Origin: Cordia subcordata
Lineage: Eukaryota > Streptophyta > Magnoliopsida > Boraginales > Cordiaceae
Length of the DNA stretch: 64,000 nt
Assembly: GCA_028554755.1 (NCBI GenBank)
Contig: JAPTOF010000002.1
Coordinates: forward strand, 28,515,001-28,579,000
Reading direction: 5' to 3'
The notes beneath the pieces were generated by a model. It searched no databases. It was not told the origin of the DNA and was given only the letters and a program-made list of their open reading frames with translations. Shown here one piece after another: positions 24,600 to 36,862 of this stretch (its first letter is position 1; the number at the start of each line of letters is the position of its first letter). The translations under genes and the position numbers were made by a program.

Positions 24600-27230
24600 C
24601 CTGGACTCCTGGCACATCTTTCACCCCTATAACACCATCACTATCAATAATAGGAGTAGAGCTGAGGCATCAGCGACGTTCAAGAGGCCCACCTCATTAT
24701 ATTCCTTTACGGCATCAACAGGAGCTTCAGATACCGTCAACAGAGGATTAAAAATCCTTTCCGAGCCTCCATCAGTGGCATCGAGGGAAATAGAAGTAGG
24801 GATCGGCTCGTAAAGAGTCGTATTGACTGAAGAGTCCAAGGGCACAAGTAGGCCCCTTCACAATAGCTCAATGGCCTTTTTGAGGCCCTCCTTGATACCA
24901 GTCTCGAACTACATAGCCGCCTACTCGAAGAGCTCAGATTGGTACTCATGCACGACCTTGAAGTCTGCGATAGTAGCTTCCTTGGCATTCTTGAGCTCCT
25001 CCTCCAATTGGGCAATGTGGCCGAAGGTTGATTAGCTGGAAAGCTTGAAGGCTTCTTCATCCAGGCGAAACCTTTTCGCCTTTTTATGTGCCTTCTTAAG
25101 GGTCAATTACTAATTATTGACAATTGCTTTCAATGAGTCGATTAGCCCCTCCTTCCCCTGCAATTCCTTCTCCTTCTTCTCCAACTCCTCAACATGATGT
25201 TGTTTCAAACTTTGGAGCTTTGAGAAGTGCCTTGAGTAAGCATTCTCCTTGGATGTCTTTAACTTATCCATTTCTTTCTTGAGTTTGTCCAACTTAGAAG
25301 AATTAGTGGCCTCGTCCAAGGAGTGGTTCACCAGCTCATTCATTCTATGGCCAGAGGGTTTGATGAGCTCAAAGGCCTCTGACAAGAGCTCACTTAGCTA
25401 CAGGCAAGAAACCAGACAATAACCAAAAGAAAAAATTAATTAAGCTAGTAAAAAGAATGAATTCTAAGAGAAATGGAAAATCTACCTAATTTTTAGCCGT
25501 CCCCAATGAGCAATAGAAAGCAAAAGTCCTGGTGCTAGTGATTAAGCAAATATATTCCGAACCGGTGCCCCAAGATTGATCATTAGATCCCCTAAGATCC
25601 CATACGAGGATGCCTGAAACTGCTGTGGTCGGAGGGAGTGACGCGGTAGAGGAAGACAATCCCCCATGTTCTCGGCAACCCCTGAGGACTCAGCCCCATC
25701 CTGACAATCAAACACGACGCCAAGGTTGCGCTTCCTCCTCATTATCGTCATCTACCACCTCCTCGATCAGACATTTCGACCCTTGATCACGATTGGGGTT
25801 AGGGCGAGAAGGGAAACCGCCCTCGCAAATGATGATGCCCTGAGCGAGCCTTCTGGTGAGAGTATCATGTCTCCCCTATAGGGTTCCTTGATCAGGGCAG
25901 CCACCTTGATTAGTTGATAGTGAATCCCGAGCAGCCTACCCTCTATAGCGGGCTTATAGCTAACGTTGCATTTTTTATGACCAGGTATTCCTATGGAAAA
26001 GAGGAGCAAGAGAACAAAAATCAATAACAAGTAATAATACGACAAAACAATGAAAGGCTAATGAGAAAAGTTTTCAATTATAAACGATTGGCCAAGCAAA
26101 AACTCTGGATGCACCCGATGCTCTAACCCAACTAGGGCTTGATAATCGGGAAATAGCGCCCTCTCCATGTCCCTAAGCTGCTGATATCGGTCTCTCTCTC
26201 TCTTTTTGGGTATGCTTTGGGGGTTTGTTGAGCTCTTTCCCGATTCCCATTTTATATCAAGCTGGCACCACTCTAAATTAACCCCCAGGGACTTGGGAAA
26301 CTCATAAAAGCGTACCGATAATGCCATCCCTTGTGAGACATGGATCTCCTAGTTCCTCGTAACAATGTAATACCATCTCTTCTCCTGATTTTGAGCGAGA
26401 AGGAACAAGTAACGGAAGAGATTGATGGACAGTTTTATCCTGGCACAACTGGCTAGGGCAGATGTCGTAGTGATTTAGATAATCTTGCATAAATCTAGGA
26501 ATGGGCAACCTAAGGCCCATGGCAAAGAAGTCCTCGTAGAACGCTATCTCGCTATCTCACTATCCTCTAATTAGTAGGCGTACTCATGAAGGGAGGGAAG
26601 CCTAACTACATAATCGTCAGGAACACCCCCAACAAGGGCAATGATCTCTAATATGCTTTAATCAAGGACAGGCTCCCTGACCAAATAGTTAAAAAGGGCA
26701 TCTACCACGACTACCACTAAGGTTCCTCCATAGGACATTTTCCATAGAGGTGTCCTCTATATCCTCATCATCAGTAGAAGCCCAGGCACCGTTATCGACA
26801 TCCTCCGATCAGATGTTGTGGCCTCATCTTCCCCCAATGAGCGATCTCTCTCCATAGGAAATGGGCCGACAAGGTCGCTACCATAGGCTACTTCACTCAT
26901 CTCAATGATCCAGTCCTGGAAAACGGGGATTCCAGGGTTCTTAACTAAACCATTGAAGGTGGCGCTCTAATCAGGTTCCATGCCTAGGGTTGTAGCCACC
27001 ATATGAAGTTCCTTTTTAGGGAGGTTTAGCACAAAATCGATGCCAAAAGTTAAAGCCAAAGCCTTTTCGAAGGAACCAGGGATGTGGGCAACGGGATTCT
27101 CAAGGGAACTAAGGTTATCAAAAATATCAAAAAAGTCAAGGGAAACTCAAACCCTAAAATCTTCAGGATTAGGCCTAGGAGGTGAAGAGTCTTTCCTTTT
27201 ATTCTCAAAAAGGTTAAAGCTATCGGACAT
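24600..27230 (-). pseudogene. Broken antisense ORF of the Tat-like element (Transposase_28-like)
   Basis: Minus-strand reading from ATG 27230 (MSDSFNLF) goes through many stops and frameshifts. Pieces recognised: a segment at 26302-26520 with GLRLPIPRFMQDYLNHYD then PSQL, the hallmark of the plant 'putative gypsy type transposon' domain; a following segment at 26058-26327; and a Lys/Glu-rich coiled coil at 25110-25385. Tat-lineage elements are known to carry such an antisense ORF next to the 3' LTR. Function is unknown. It is not translatable as it stands. Confidence 0.7.
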
Positions 27231-27542
27231 CAAACGCAAAAAGGGGAAAAAAAAAGAGAGAAAGAACAGGGAGCCAACCGAACCGAGTAGATTCAAAAAG
27301 AAACAAAAGGACAAGTTCAAGGCAAGCATACCTAGAGAAAGAAGATGAAAAACTTTTGATGGCGGAAGTAAGACGACTCCTTAAAGGGAATGACTTCAAA
27401 AGACTACTGCACCAGCGAGGCCTTGGAAGCAGTGAAGGGAAAGTTTAAAAGGCAAAGTAAAGGAAAGAACCTTTGAACTCAGAGAGAAATACCAGGAAAT
27501 AATGATGTGAAAAGTGAAAGAAAGAAATGAGGGAGAGGAATT

Positions 27543-27551
27543 CTATTTATA
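27543..27551 (-). promoter_or_regulatory. TATA box for the antisense ORF
   Basis: Minus strand TATAAATAG lies about 310 bp upstream of the antisense ATG at 27230, inside the element and just before its 3' LTR. It suggests the antisense gene once had its own promoter. Confidence 0.5.
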
Positions 27552-28162
27552 CCTCATAAATGAGGTGATTTGAAATTAAAAAAAAATGGGTAGACACATC
27601 GATCAGGCGAAGACACGTGGCTGAAATGGCATCTCAATCGCATAGTTTCGAGGCCATCATTACTGCAGCAAGTGCATTGGATCGTGAAACGCACACAGGG
27701 GAAATCTAAACAACTTGGTTGCACCCGCCAAGAGTGCAAGAAAATGCCTAAGTATACAAATTAATGATTGGGAAAGCATTTGGCAACATCACGATATGGG
27801 ATGACCCCATTATGGGGGCTAATGATATAGGATCGGCCGTAATAGCTAAGGCGGTCGAGCACGTCTCGGCCATAAAGCACTAAAATGGCCTTCGCCGATC
27901 AACCTGAAGCCCCCTTCCTCCTCTGATAAGCATCCCTTCATATCCGATGATCACCGATCAGTTTCAACCAGCATGACATGTGTCCCCAACCACAAACTAT
28001 AAATGGGACTTTCACTCATCCAAACAAGGTAACTTCATTTTACACACTATATTCCATCTTTAACCTCTCCCAAAAGGGAAATCCGACTTAGGCATCGGAG
28101 ACTCTTGGACCGATTCCATACCAATGCCTAGTTTATATGAGAAATAATAAAGATCCGGATCA

Positions 28163-31100
28163 TATTTCGTTTATTAACTAATAATTTAAATTTAATAGGA
28201 CAATAACTTTTACGTAATTGACATAGCAGCATAAGTTTTCAAGGGGTTATTTTATTGCTTTCTTCGTTGTACTTTCGGAACACTAAATAGGCTTTATGAT
28301 TGCAGCCCAGTCATGCAGGCCTACAAGGCCAAATGATGACGTCTTTTCTTCCCTTTTTTAAAGTCAAGGCCCAACTAGTGGCTAAACCGTAATGGATTGA
28401 TGAAATTAGTAATCAAAATAGACTCAACTTTTAAATAAGTTTTATGCTTTTTTTGCTCTATCTTTGAATTTGGTTGTTGAATAAAAAGCGTTAATTATTT
28501 GGCCATATATTTTAGTATGGTAGGGAATGAATTTAATTTGAAAGTGCAAAGTAGCTGGGATAAAAACACAAGAAAATCGTTTTCAAGGCAAATGGGACTA
28601 TCATACTAAATTTTAACCTTGAATACTGAAGCACTGGTGGTACAAAATTTATTTAATTTATATATGAATCCTGTGAGGCATGACAATTTGTATTTTTATA
28701 TTAATTCTCTTTTTTGGAATTGTAAAATAATACTAAATTATTCTATCATTTATAAATTACGTTGTGGTTGAAACGCATGTATAATTAGAATTAGTAGTTG
28801 TATAACTTAAATAAGTATCATTCATTATTTTATAGCTACATCTAGATGATTGTATTAAAAGATTATGTACCTAAAATATGTATATGTATGTACCTCTGTG
28901 TTTATATATACACCACACATGTAACTTAATTTTCAATTCGTGATTTTGAGAATAAACAAACAAATCAAAATTTTTATGCATACTATTATGTTAAATATAC
29001 ATCCACACGCTTAATTAGTTTTAGAAAATAAAATGAGAATGATAAGAATCCAAATCTCTATGTGTCCATCTATCTTAATAATTGAATGTAAATCAATATT
29101 TGCAGCTAGCCATTGCTATGGTGCATTTATATTTTCTCTTTTTTTATTTGCTACTTTAGATCAATTGGATAATGCAATCGTTTTTATTCTCTAAGCAGCG
29201 ATCTTTTCGTTTTAAAATGAAAAACATATATAAGAGAGATGATCATCGAATATAAATAAACAAACTCAAAACTTAATCAAGTATAGGAAACATTATACAA
29301 ATTCCTAACACAGGATGAGGTGAGTGCTTTTTCGTTAACAATTTAGCACAGTCTGAGGTGATAATTGAGGGAAAGATATTTTGATGATCAAAACAAAAAA
29401 TTGGTGAGTTATCGTTATTAAGAAATCCAATTGTTGGTCATTAAGGAACATAAAAGAAAAGAAAGGAAAAAAGAAAGGTCGATTAACAAAAAAGAAACAA
29501 GGGGTCATCTTTCTTCATCTATACAAGATGCCACGCGTGAACCAATAGAAACAATTTTAGTGCCCCTCTCTAGAGTTGAAGCAAAACGCTCCATCACCTA
29601 TGGCACTTTCCTCTGCCGGGGACTTCCATGCACGAAATGAAAACATGTAGCATCGTCATATGCTCCACTTTTGTTGACTTGTTTTTATCCCAGAGTACTC
29701 CTATTGCCGACTTGTCAGCCAACCTACTTAAACAACTTAAAAGCTTGACCCCATCTTATTTGGAGAACAACCCCTTATGGCACAGTTTAGTCAATTAATC
29801 TCGCAATTCAGATAGGATTCGAACCGCTACTTTTCTGAAAGCATGGTTCTGGCCCTCCTTCCCCTTTTGAGCTTGTCCATTCGTCAAGTAATTCCTTGCT
29901 GTCACGTTGGGGTGTTTGGTTGTCATTTAGGCCTGTGAGTGAGATTTCTGCTCATTATAGTCACCTCCAAGGTTCTTTGCACCTGGGTAGTATCAGGACT
30001 TCGTGTCCTGGTCCTTAATCAAATAAAGTTGCTCGTCCTATGACCCAACTCAAGAACGGACAGAAGGGAACCATGGTATGGGGAGTGTCTGCATATTTGG
30101 ATCTTTGGATCTAAATTATCAATTCCAAAAAAAGGATCAATTTCTTTATTTCAAAATAGTTTGAGGTGAGTACTTTATCTTTAACAATTTATCAGTCTAT
30201 GGCGACTTTCTTCATTGATCACTAGCACTGCATGCCGATCACTAGATTTATGAGAAGATGTGTTAAAGAAAACCATGTTTTAGAATGGGTTGTCCTCTTG
30301 TTTTTTCTTTCTTAAACTGTTCACAGATACTTTGTTAATTACGCATGAAAGAGAATAAAAACCTTAAAGTGCTGTTGTAATTGGCCGTGAAGAAACAATA
30401 TCAAACGGCTTTGTGTTATGCTGCCTACATCAGTGCACAACAAAAATTGTCACCGGCGACGGAAAAGTTCATAGCCAAATTGTGACGGGATGACGACGAC
30501 AAATAAAAAGAAAATTAGTGGCACCTGCAATAGTTTTTCTTGTAGTGCATATAATAAGTTTTTCTTTGTTTTGCGTGATAAACAAAGTGATATATTAACT
30601 TAAAAATATGGAAATATATGTCATAAGTTCTCCAAATAATAGATTCAAACGCGCGCGTGTATATATATATAAAAGTTAATTTTGAAACTCATATGTCGAT
30701 ATATATGAGAAATTCAATGTCACACAAAAATACTGTGAGAGATCATCACCTGTAACGATCCAATCGCGTGGGACACTTTACGACGTTTTGAAGAAATTTC
30801 CTTATACTACAATGGTGGTGTTATGTGAGTCTCTTTTATTATTGCTCACATAAATTTATATTTGGAACTGACGATAGAACTTTCTGTCTCTGGCTTTTCT
30901 ATGAAGTGGGTGAAACTGAGATGCAGATTGTTCTTTCGGAGATGCAAAGTAGGGTTTTCACGTTTCTAACTTCTCCAATTCCACTTTTCCTAAGTTGGAG
31001 TATCAGAAATGCTACTAAGAAACAAAAGCTAATATCTGGATGTTTGGGAGGTTTATCTGATGACAGATATATAAAACAAAAAATTATGTCATTGGAAAAA

Positions 31101-32984
31101 AAAAAAAAGGAGCCAGAAAAGGATAGGAGAAAACTTGAAATGAATTATGTTGGACGTTCACTAAAGAAACGAAATAACCGATGCAAATATTTTTAAGGGA
31201 GAAATATCTTTTGTTACATATTTCTCTACCTGGCTGGTATGATATTTGATATAGAGAAAAAATATTTCGAATTTCTGACTGTTTAATTTCAAAAAGGACA
31301 CAAAAATTCATTTAGCTAAGCTTAAAATTGTGTTACAAAAAGAGCCAAGTAATTTTGCTCATAGCAACAAGCATTAATCTCCAAAATTAAGGTTTCACAG
31401 CACGATTTAATTTGTTTAAGGACTAGAATGATTCTGCTGACTGTGAATTTCAGAGTTCATATCATAGTGCAAGACTGATTTCAATGGCGGCTCCTGCAAA
31501 TTCTCAACAATCAACTTTTCGTGAGCTTGCAAAAAATTGTGAAAAAATGAAGGATCATTTAGCCAAACAATTTGTACTAATCGAATTGTTGTAGCTCCCT
31601 AGAAATTTCAATTAAAGTTCATCGTTTTAATTAATTTGCGTTTATGAAACCTGTAGTTATCTCATGAACAAACAGACATATTTACATTATATCCAATTAA
31701 GATTAGAAGCAAAATATGATCAATTTCGTATTTCTGAGTGAGAAGATGTTTAAAATTCTATACTGATATAGCAATTGTAAACTTCGGAACATGAAATTAA
31801 ACATTTGCATCATAGCCTAATATTAACCAGGCTTATATATACACCATGTCTAGCATATCTATTGGTATGAACTAATCAATCTAGGCCTATAATATCTGGG
31901 TAACTAACTTCATTAACTCAGAAACTTTAATTTACTATCATATATTAACAATGGTGTACTAAATTATGTGCAAATAAGACAATAAGATTATATCACGAAC
32001 AAGACAATAAAATTATATCATGCTTAGATCTTTATTATGAATATGCAGCTTTCCAATGTCTAAACTGAAATGCTTATTATGTTATGCATACATAGTTCTC
32101 CATTTAATTTCTATATTGATAGTGCAACATATCAATCATATGGGGAAAGTAAAGGCGTTGAAGTTAGATAACAAATTAAAAAAGATTATATGGAAAAGAC
32201 AACAATTAAAAACTACAAAGTTCCCATCACATAGAAATTTTTAATGTCTAAATTCCGTTACTAATTCTCAATCGGTGCAAATATTATATTATCAGCATTG
32301 TCGACCTCTCCTTTTTTTTTCCCCCTTTCTTTATTAACAAAAGTCTTGTATGTTCAATTTTTTGGTTGCATCAAAACAAATACTGAGAACACTCGGTTAC
32401 AATATGAACTTCTTCTAATTAAGTTATGCACACATTTCGTTAGAAAATTCATGAGAATCGATATATTTTCACGCACTAGATGAATATGTTGGAACAAAGC
32501 ATTAGCAAGGAGAGAATATCGATACGAAATAGAATGGCGTTACAGTAAAGAGAGACTCAAGCCGAGTACTAGTTCTACCATATCGTGTGCTAAGATTTCC
32601 CAGAAAATACAAAGTCGCCAGCTAAAACCAAAGAAATATTAATATATGATCAATGTACATCAAGTTGAACCTACTGACCTCGTTGCTTTTCTGCTACATT
32701 TCTCGATTGATTGGTGATTTCTTCTGCCATTGAAAATCAAAACCAGATTTTGATTCAGCTTGATGATCATCAGCAAAGTTCATCTCGATCCATGTCCTTT
32801 TTCTCCAGCCACAAAATGCATTCTAATAATTGAGAAGATTTTTAACTCTTTTGAGCAACAAGTGTAAACCTTGGTTGCTTTGATTTTGATTCTTCTCTCA
32901 ATACCACAATTTCCTTCATCACATAAAATCAAGAACCTAACAACAATCGAGGAATTTTCTTCTACAGGACAACAAAAAGCTCCA
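28163..32984. other. Gene-free DNA, including AHL 3' flank
   Basis: No protein gene recognised. A less AT-rich island lies at about 29500-30120, bracketed by an imperfect 40-bp direct repeat (29314-29356 and 30161-30199). Open frames at 29431, 30825 and 32056 show no domain, and the 30825 frame begins with GTG. The last few hundred bases are the 3' UTR of the AHL gene. Confidence 0.5.
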
Positions 32985-33914
32985 TTAAAATGGAGGTCTT
33001 GCATTGTTTCCACTCCATCCAAACAAATCTGCTGAAAAAGGGTAATTAGGGGCAGTGCCTCCAGGCGTGTTGAAGAAAGAAACACCACCACCACTTCCTC
33101 CTCCTCCTCCTCCTCCTCCTCCTACTCCGCCATTTTGGCCACCGCCACTTCCGCCAGCTTCACCCATATGCCCACTGCCACCGCCTCCCGTAACGCCCGA
33201 AGACTGTGATGCAGTACCCTCCTCTTCCTCCAATGGTAAGCGTTCAAACACTGCATTGGCAAACGAAGCAGCCATCAAAATCACCGGGCCTAAAGCCATC
33301 AATGGCCCGACAATACTCCCCCCGACCACTTGCCCCTGCCCGCCGGACAGAAATATGGACATCCCACCAGCTCCCGGAGGCGCCGGAGGCGGAAGCACCG
33401 TGCCAGAGATCGAAAGTATCTCAAACCGGCCGTGCAGCGTCACCACACTCCCAGCCGGAGACGCAGGCTGGCGCAGCGTGACGTTCGCCACCGTGCCGTT
33501 GCCGCTGAGGACACAGACACCTCTCCCCCTCCGCCGCGCATAAGTGGAAACACTCTCCATGATATCAGTTCCGGCGGATACTTCAAGCACGTGAGACCGG
33601 AGCGCATTAGGGCTATCGCGTGTGACGATTATGGGGGGCTTAGGCTTGTTCTTGGACCCCGGAGGACGGCCTCGCGGGCGGCGGTTCGAGGTGGCTGCTC
33701 CACCGCCAGAGCTAGTAGCCCCACCTCCATCACCATCATCTTTTTGGTCTTTATCAGAAGAGTCCTTGGAATCTGACGGCTGCTGCTCCGCGGTGGTGAC
33801 GGCCGTCTGATTTTGCTGGAAAGATGAGGGTCTCGGCGTCTGAGAGTTTAGCTCCGGCGAGAGAAGCTGATGAACATAGCGAGAACCTTGGCCGCCGGGC
33901 TCGTACCCCGCCAT
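32985..33914 (-). CDS. AHL: AT-hook motif nuclear-localized (AHL) protein
   Basis: Plant nuclear protein that binds AT-rich minor grooves and forms PPC-domain complexes that tune transcription in growth and flowering. One exon, 309 residues. Ser/Gln/Asp-rich N-terminus (1-77), one type-I AT hook [17 protein letters not shown] (78-94), PPC/DUF296 domain about 105-225 with GRFEIL (162-167), then a Gly-rich tail (about 243-277). Intronless, single hook, type-I PPC: clade A. Start chosen at ATG 33914 (MAGYEPGG), which has a strong context (G at -3, G at +4); two codons upstream the frame reads GTG, not ATG. An out-of-frame upstream ATG at 33922 opens a 24-codon frame overlapping the start. The exact family member is not assigned. 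Confidence 0.96.
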   Translation of the reverse strand: MAGYEPGGQGSRYVHQLLSPELNSQTPRPSSFQQNQTAVTTAEQQPSDSKDSSDKDQKDDGDGGGATSSGGGAATSNRRPRGRPPGSKNKPKPPIIVTRDSPNALRSHVLEVSAGTDIMESVSTYARRRGRGVCVLSGNGTVANVTLRQPASPAGSVVTLHGRFEILSISGTVLPPPAPPGAGGMSIFLSGGQGQVVGGSIVGPLMALGPVILMAASFANAVFERLPLEEEEGTASQSSGVTGGGGSGHMGEAGGSGGGQNGGVGGGGGGGGGSGGGVSFFNTPGGTAPNYPFSADLFGWSGNNARPPF

Positions 33915-33994
33915 ACCCACATCTATTCTCTCCCACCACTTGTTTGCCAGCTTATATAGATTTGTCTATTTTTTCGCTTATCTCTTTTGATCTT

Positions 33995-34036
<42 letters not shown>
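33995..34036. repeat. (CT)n tract, GA repeat in the AHL leader
   Basis: About 21 CT units on plus, so a GA repeat on the sense strand of AHL, about 80-120 bp before its start codon. On the minus strand it is preceded by a T/A-rich ATATATATAG that could be a splice acceptor (about 34046). Confidence 0.9.
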
Positions 34037-34042
<6 letters not shown>

Positions 34043-34675
34043 GATCCTATATATATATATATTAGAGCCAAAGTAGATGACCGAAGAAATAATAAGAAGC
34101 AAACAAAATCCTTTTTTTTTCTTGCTTTCACACTATTACCTGTAAGATAAGGAGATCGTTTTGGGTTACTGATTGAGAGTTAACAAAAAAACCCATCAAA
34201 CATCTGCAAATCCACTCTCATCAATGAACAAAGATGTGATAGTATTCTCCACCTACCAAAGCTCATCAATGGTTGAAGACGTGAAGCTATATATATCTCT
34301 GCAGCTTTTTTCGTTTTTTCTGCAACAATTAATATTCGAGAAGCTTCAGAAGCTGATGGTATGATTATGAACGCTTCTTTCTTCAAAAGGTTGAAAAAGC
34401 AGCAACTCTTCTCCTTAGCTCTAACTGAAGCATCAAGATCTTGAAATAAGGATTGGATTTGGAGGGTGAAAGTAGAGATTGATTCTGAGTAAAATTTGGA
34501 AATAATTATAATAGATAACCTTGTTTAAGTGGAGAAGACATTTTATAGACGTTTTCGGTTCGATGTTGAGCTAAAAAGGGCAAAAAAAGTAAAAGAAGGA
34601 GAAAAGAAAGTGAAGAACTGAGAAGAGTGTGTGTCTGTTTGTTCAATGTCTGAAAGGAGGCTCTCTTAAGTAAGT

Positions 34676-34682
34676 CTTTATA
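34676..34682 (-). promoter_or_regulatory. Probable TATA box of AHL
   Basis: Minus strand CATATAAAG followed by a pyrimidine-rich leader (TTCTTCACTTTC..., about 34570-34620). A possible donor (AACAAG then GTTATC, about 34523 on the minus strand) would splice to the acceptor near 34046. If so, the 5' UTR contains an intron of about 470 bp. Inference only. Confidence 0.45.
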
Positions 34683-34788
34683 TGGGGATAAAATATTCCA
34701 GTAAAACACTCGTGTTTCGAGGAAAGGACCGGGGAAAATTCGTTGAGTCGACCTTTTTTTCATTAAAACACTTATTTATATAAGATTA

Positions 34789-35009
34789 TGTTAATATAAT
34801 AAATTAATTAATTATTATTTTTTATAAATTAAAATTTTTGGACGTGGTGATAATTTTATTTTAATATTAAGGTCTAGAAATCAAACAGTATCAAATTTAA
34901 AACTCAACTGAAAAACGAACTCCGTCTCTCCTGTGGAAGAGCATGTTAATATAATAAATAAACAAACCAATATCTTTTGCATGCTAAAGCTTGACAAATA
35001 CGTGGTAAC
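34789..35009. mobile_element. Second miniature LTR retrotransposon copy
   Basis: Diverged relative of the element at 7705-7963. Direct repeats start TGTTAATATAATAAAT at 34789 and TGTTAATATAATAAATAAAC at 34944. The diverged primer-site region reads AACAGTATCAAAT. GATTA occurs on both sides (34784-34788 and 35010-35014), a 5-bp target-site duplication. It lies just upstream of the AHL promoter. Confidence 0.7.
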
Positions 35010-36635
35010 GATTATGTTTTCACGTCAGAATATTATATGCCTCTTTTAAATAATTTTTTAACTTAGTTACTTATTCTTTTTATTTTTAAAAATTATTAAG
35101 TAACTTTTTATGATTTATAAAAGTGGAACATAACCCTCTTTTTTTTTTGTTCAATTTAAAAAAAGTGTGTATGGCATGCGCATTATATGGACGAAATACG
35201 TCATGTATATGAATAGTTAGTTACATAACTGCTTTTTTTTTTTTTCCTTTTACTGACTTAACCCTGCATGATGGTTAAAATTTTAATAATGGAGTTAAGA
35301 AATTTAACACAACATAAACAAGTGTGTTACTTTTTAAAATACGAAAAAATTATAAGATACCTTTTATAAAGATAGGTCAAGTAAATACCTAACTAGACAA
35401 ATCTGCTGTAAAGGTCGAGTAAGTGACGCACTCGAGAGAAATTAAATAAATTCAATCCGCGAATTGACTTTTTAAGAATAATTCTGAGTTAAATCAATGA
35501 AGTAATGTCTTCTCTCAAACAGTGTCTGTACAAGTGGTAGTTCTTTAATATTGTCTCGTGCATGTTTGTTGAATCAAACATAATTGGTTTATCTAGTCAT
35601 CTATAGTTATATGTCTTTTGGAATAATTAAGAGCATAAAAGATAAGCTGATTTGGCATATATATAAATTCCAGGTTGCCAAGATTGAAAAAGGAAAGAAA
35701 CACATATGAAAGAAGACAAATTCCAAACCAATGGGCAAATTAAGTAATTCATGAGAAGGTTTAGGGTTTAGTTGGTTAAAATTGGAAAAGTCTTATAAAA
35801 TATGTTGAAGTCTATATTATTGAAGGTTATGTTTTTCTAAAGCAAAATATTATATTTGAGGATTTACTAATTAATAATTAAGTTCCATCAATCTTTTAAT
35901 AAGTAGATTTCAAGATTTGAGTTTCTCTTATCACATAAAAAGAAAAAGGTTTCATCATAAGATGGTCAAATTTTGACACAAGTAACTTTCCCCACTCTAT
36001 TTTATTTGTCATAATTTCATACTTTTTGGGTCAAATTAATTGGCGTAGTATGTAATCTGATATTACTTTTCCTTAGAATAACATTAAATTATCAAGTAAA
36101 ATGCATTTTATATTCTTATAGTTTGTCAAAGTTGCATACTCTTTTTGATTTAAAACTTATTAATAGCCGCTTGTACTATAAAGAATGTTGATTTACATCC
36201 CTATGTTATAAAAATGTTGCATACTCACCCCAAAAATTTGGGCTTTGTATAACGTAACATTTGTTATGTCGTACATGAATATTAGCAAGTATTGAAATAT
36301 AGAGGGTTTTGTCGACTTTGATAAAACTCGAGGGAAGTTTTACACAATTTATTATATATTTCGATATTATAAAAGATTATGAAATTATCATAAAAAACAG
36401 CTCCCCAAAGAAAAATTCAAACCCTCCAGAATAAGACAAAATTTACAACTACATTAAGATTAAAAAGAATTTCTATCTTTCACAAATATTTTAAAAACCA
36501 AATAGGGGATTATAGTACTTCTAAAATGCTACTGCATGAATTAATATTTTGATGCATAAAAAATAAAGATGGCAGAGAATGATTATAAATTTATTTACTC
36601 TATGTACTTATTACAAAAATCTAGGGTCTATAAAT

Positions 36636-36862
36636 GGGCCTGTTTAGATTGGCTTTTTTTTCAAAAAAACGTACTTTTTTTTTCTGAAAAAGTTACATTA
36701 AATTTATAATAACCATTTGATTGGATTTTCAAAAAGCTGAAACTCTGGAAAAAGCTCAAATACAGCTTTTTTTAGAAGCCAGAATGTTCAGCTTCTAAAA
36801 AAAAACTATTTTTCAAAAGCTGTTAAAAAAATATTTTTAAAAAAAGCCAATTTAAACGAGCC
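36636..36862. mobile_element. Tourist-like MITE, about 227 bp
   Basis: Ends GGGCCTGTTTAGATTGGC and GCCAATTTAAACGAGCC are near-complementary. The interior is poly-A/T with AAAAAGCT blocks. TAA follows the right end; the left flank has TAA two bases away, so the duplication is not exact. Confidence 0.6.

Larger units (their letters stand above)
23594..28162 (+). mobile_element. Decayed Ty3/gypsy (Tat-like) LTR retrotransposon, pol lost
   Basis: Left LTR 23594-23968 and right LTR 27823-28162 both start TGATA and share GATCAGCC/GATCGGCC, AAGCATCCCTTC, CAGTTTCAA, ACAAACTATAAAT (LTR TATA), AAGGTAACTTCA and GGCAT(A/C)GGAG. The right LTR lacks about 40-60 bp near its end. A primer-binding-like site (TTGACGTCGTCTGTGGGAA, 23971-23989) follows the left LTR, and a G-rich tract (TATGGGGGCTA) precedes the right LTR. 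A short gag-like start (MARTRSQTTT, 24019-24147) stops early. No reverse transcriptase or integrase remains. The interior is filled by a decayed antisense ORF. No clear target duplication was found. Confidence 0.8.

Noticed and set aside
29810..29840. tRNA gene on the minus strand (GGTTCGAATCC)
   Set aside because: The bases around the B box do not form a proper T stem and no acceptor or anticodon stem is seen.
30825..31196. 123-codon plus-strand open frame
   Set aside because: Begins at GTG; a hydrophobic then Lys-rich composition from A/T runs; no family recognised.
33055..33810. Several plus-strand open frames opposite AHL
   Set aside because: Shadows of the GC-rich AHL coding strand; Pro-rich translation mirrors the Gly-rich tail.
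33915..33920. AHL start two codons further upstream
   Set aside because: The codon there is GTG; ATG at 33914 has good context and fits family starts.
34506..34763. 85-codon minus-strand open frame near the AHL promoter
   Set aside because: Overlaps the likely TATA box and pyrimidine-rich leader; best explained as untranslated sequence.
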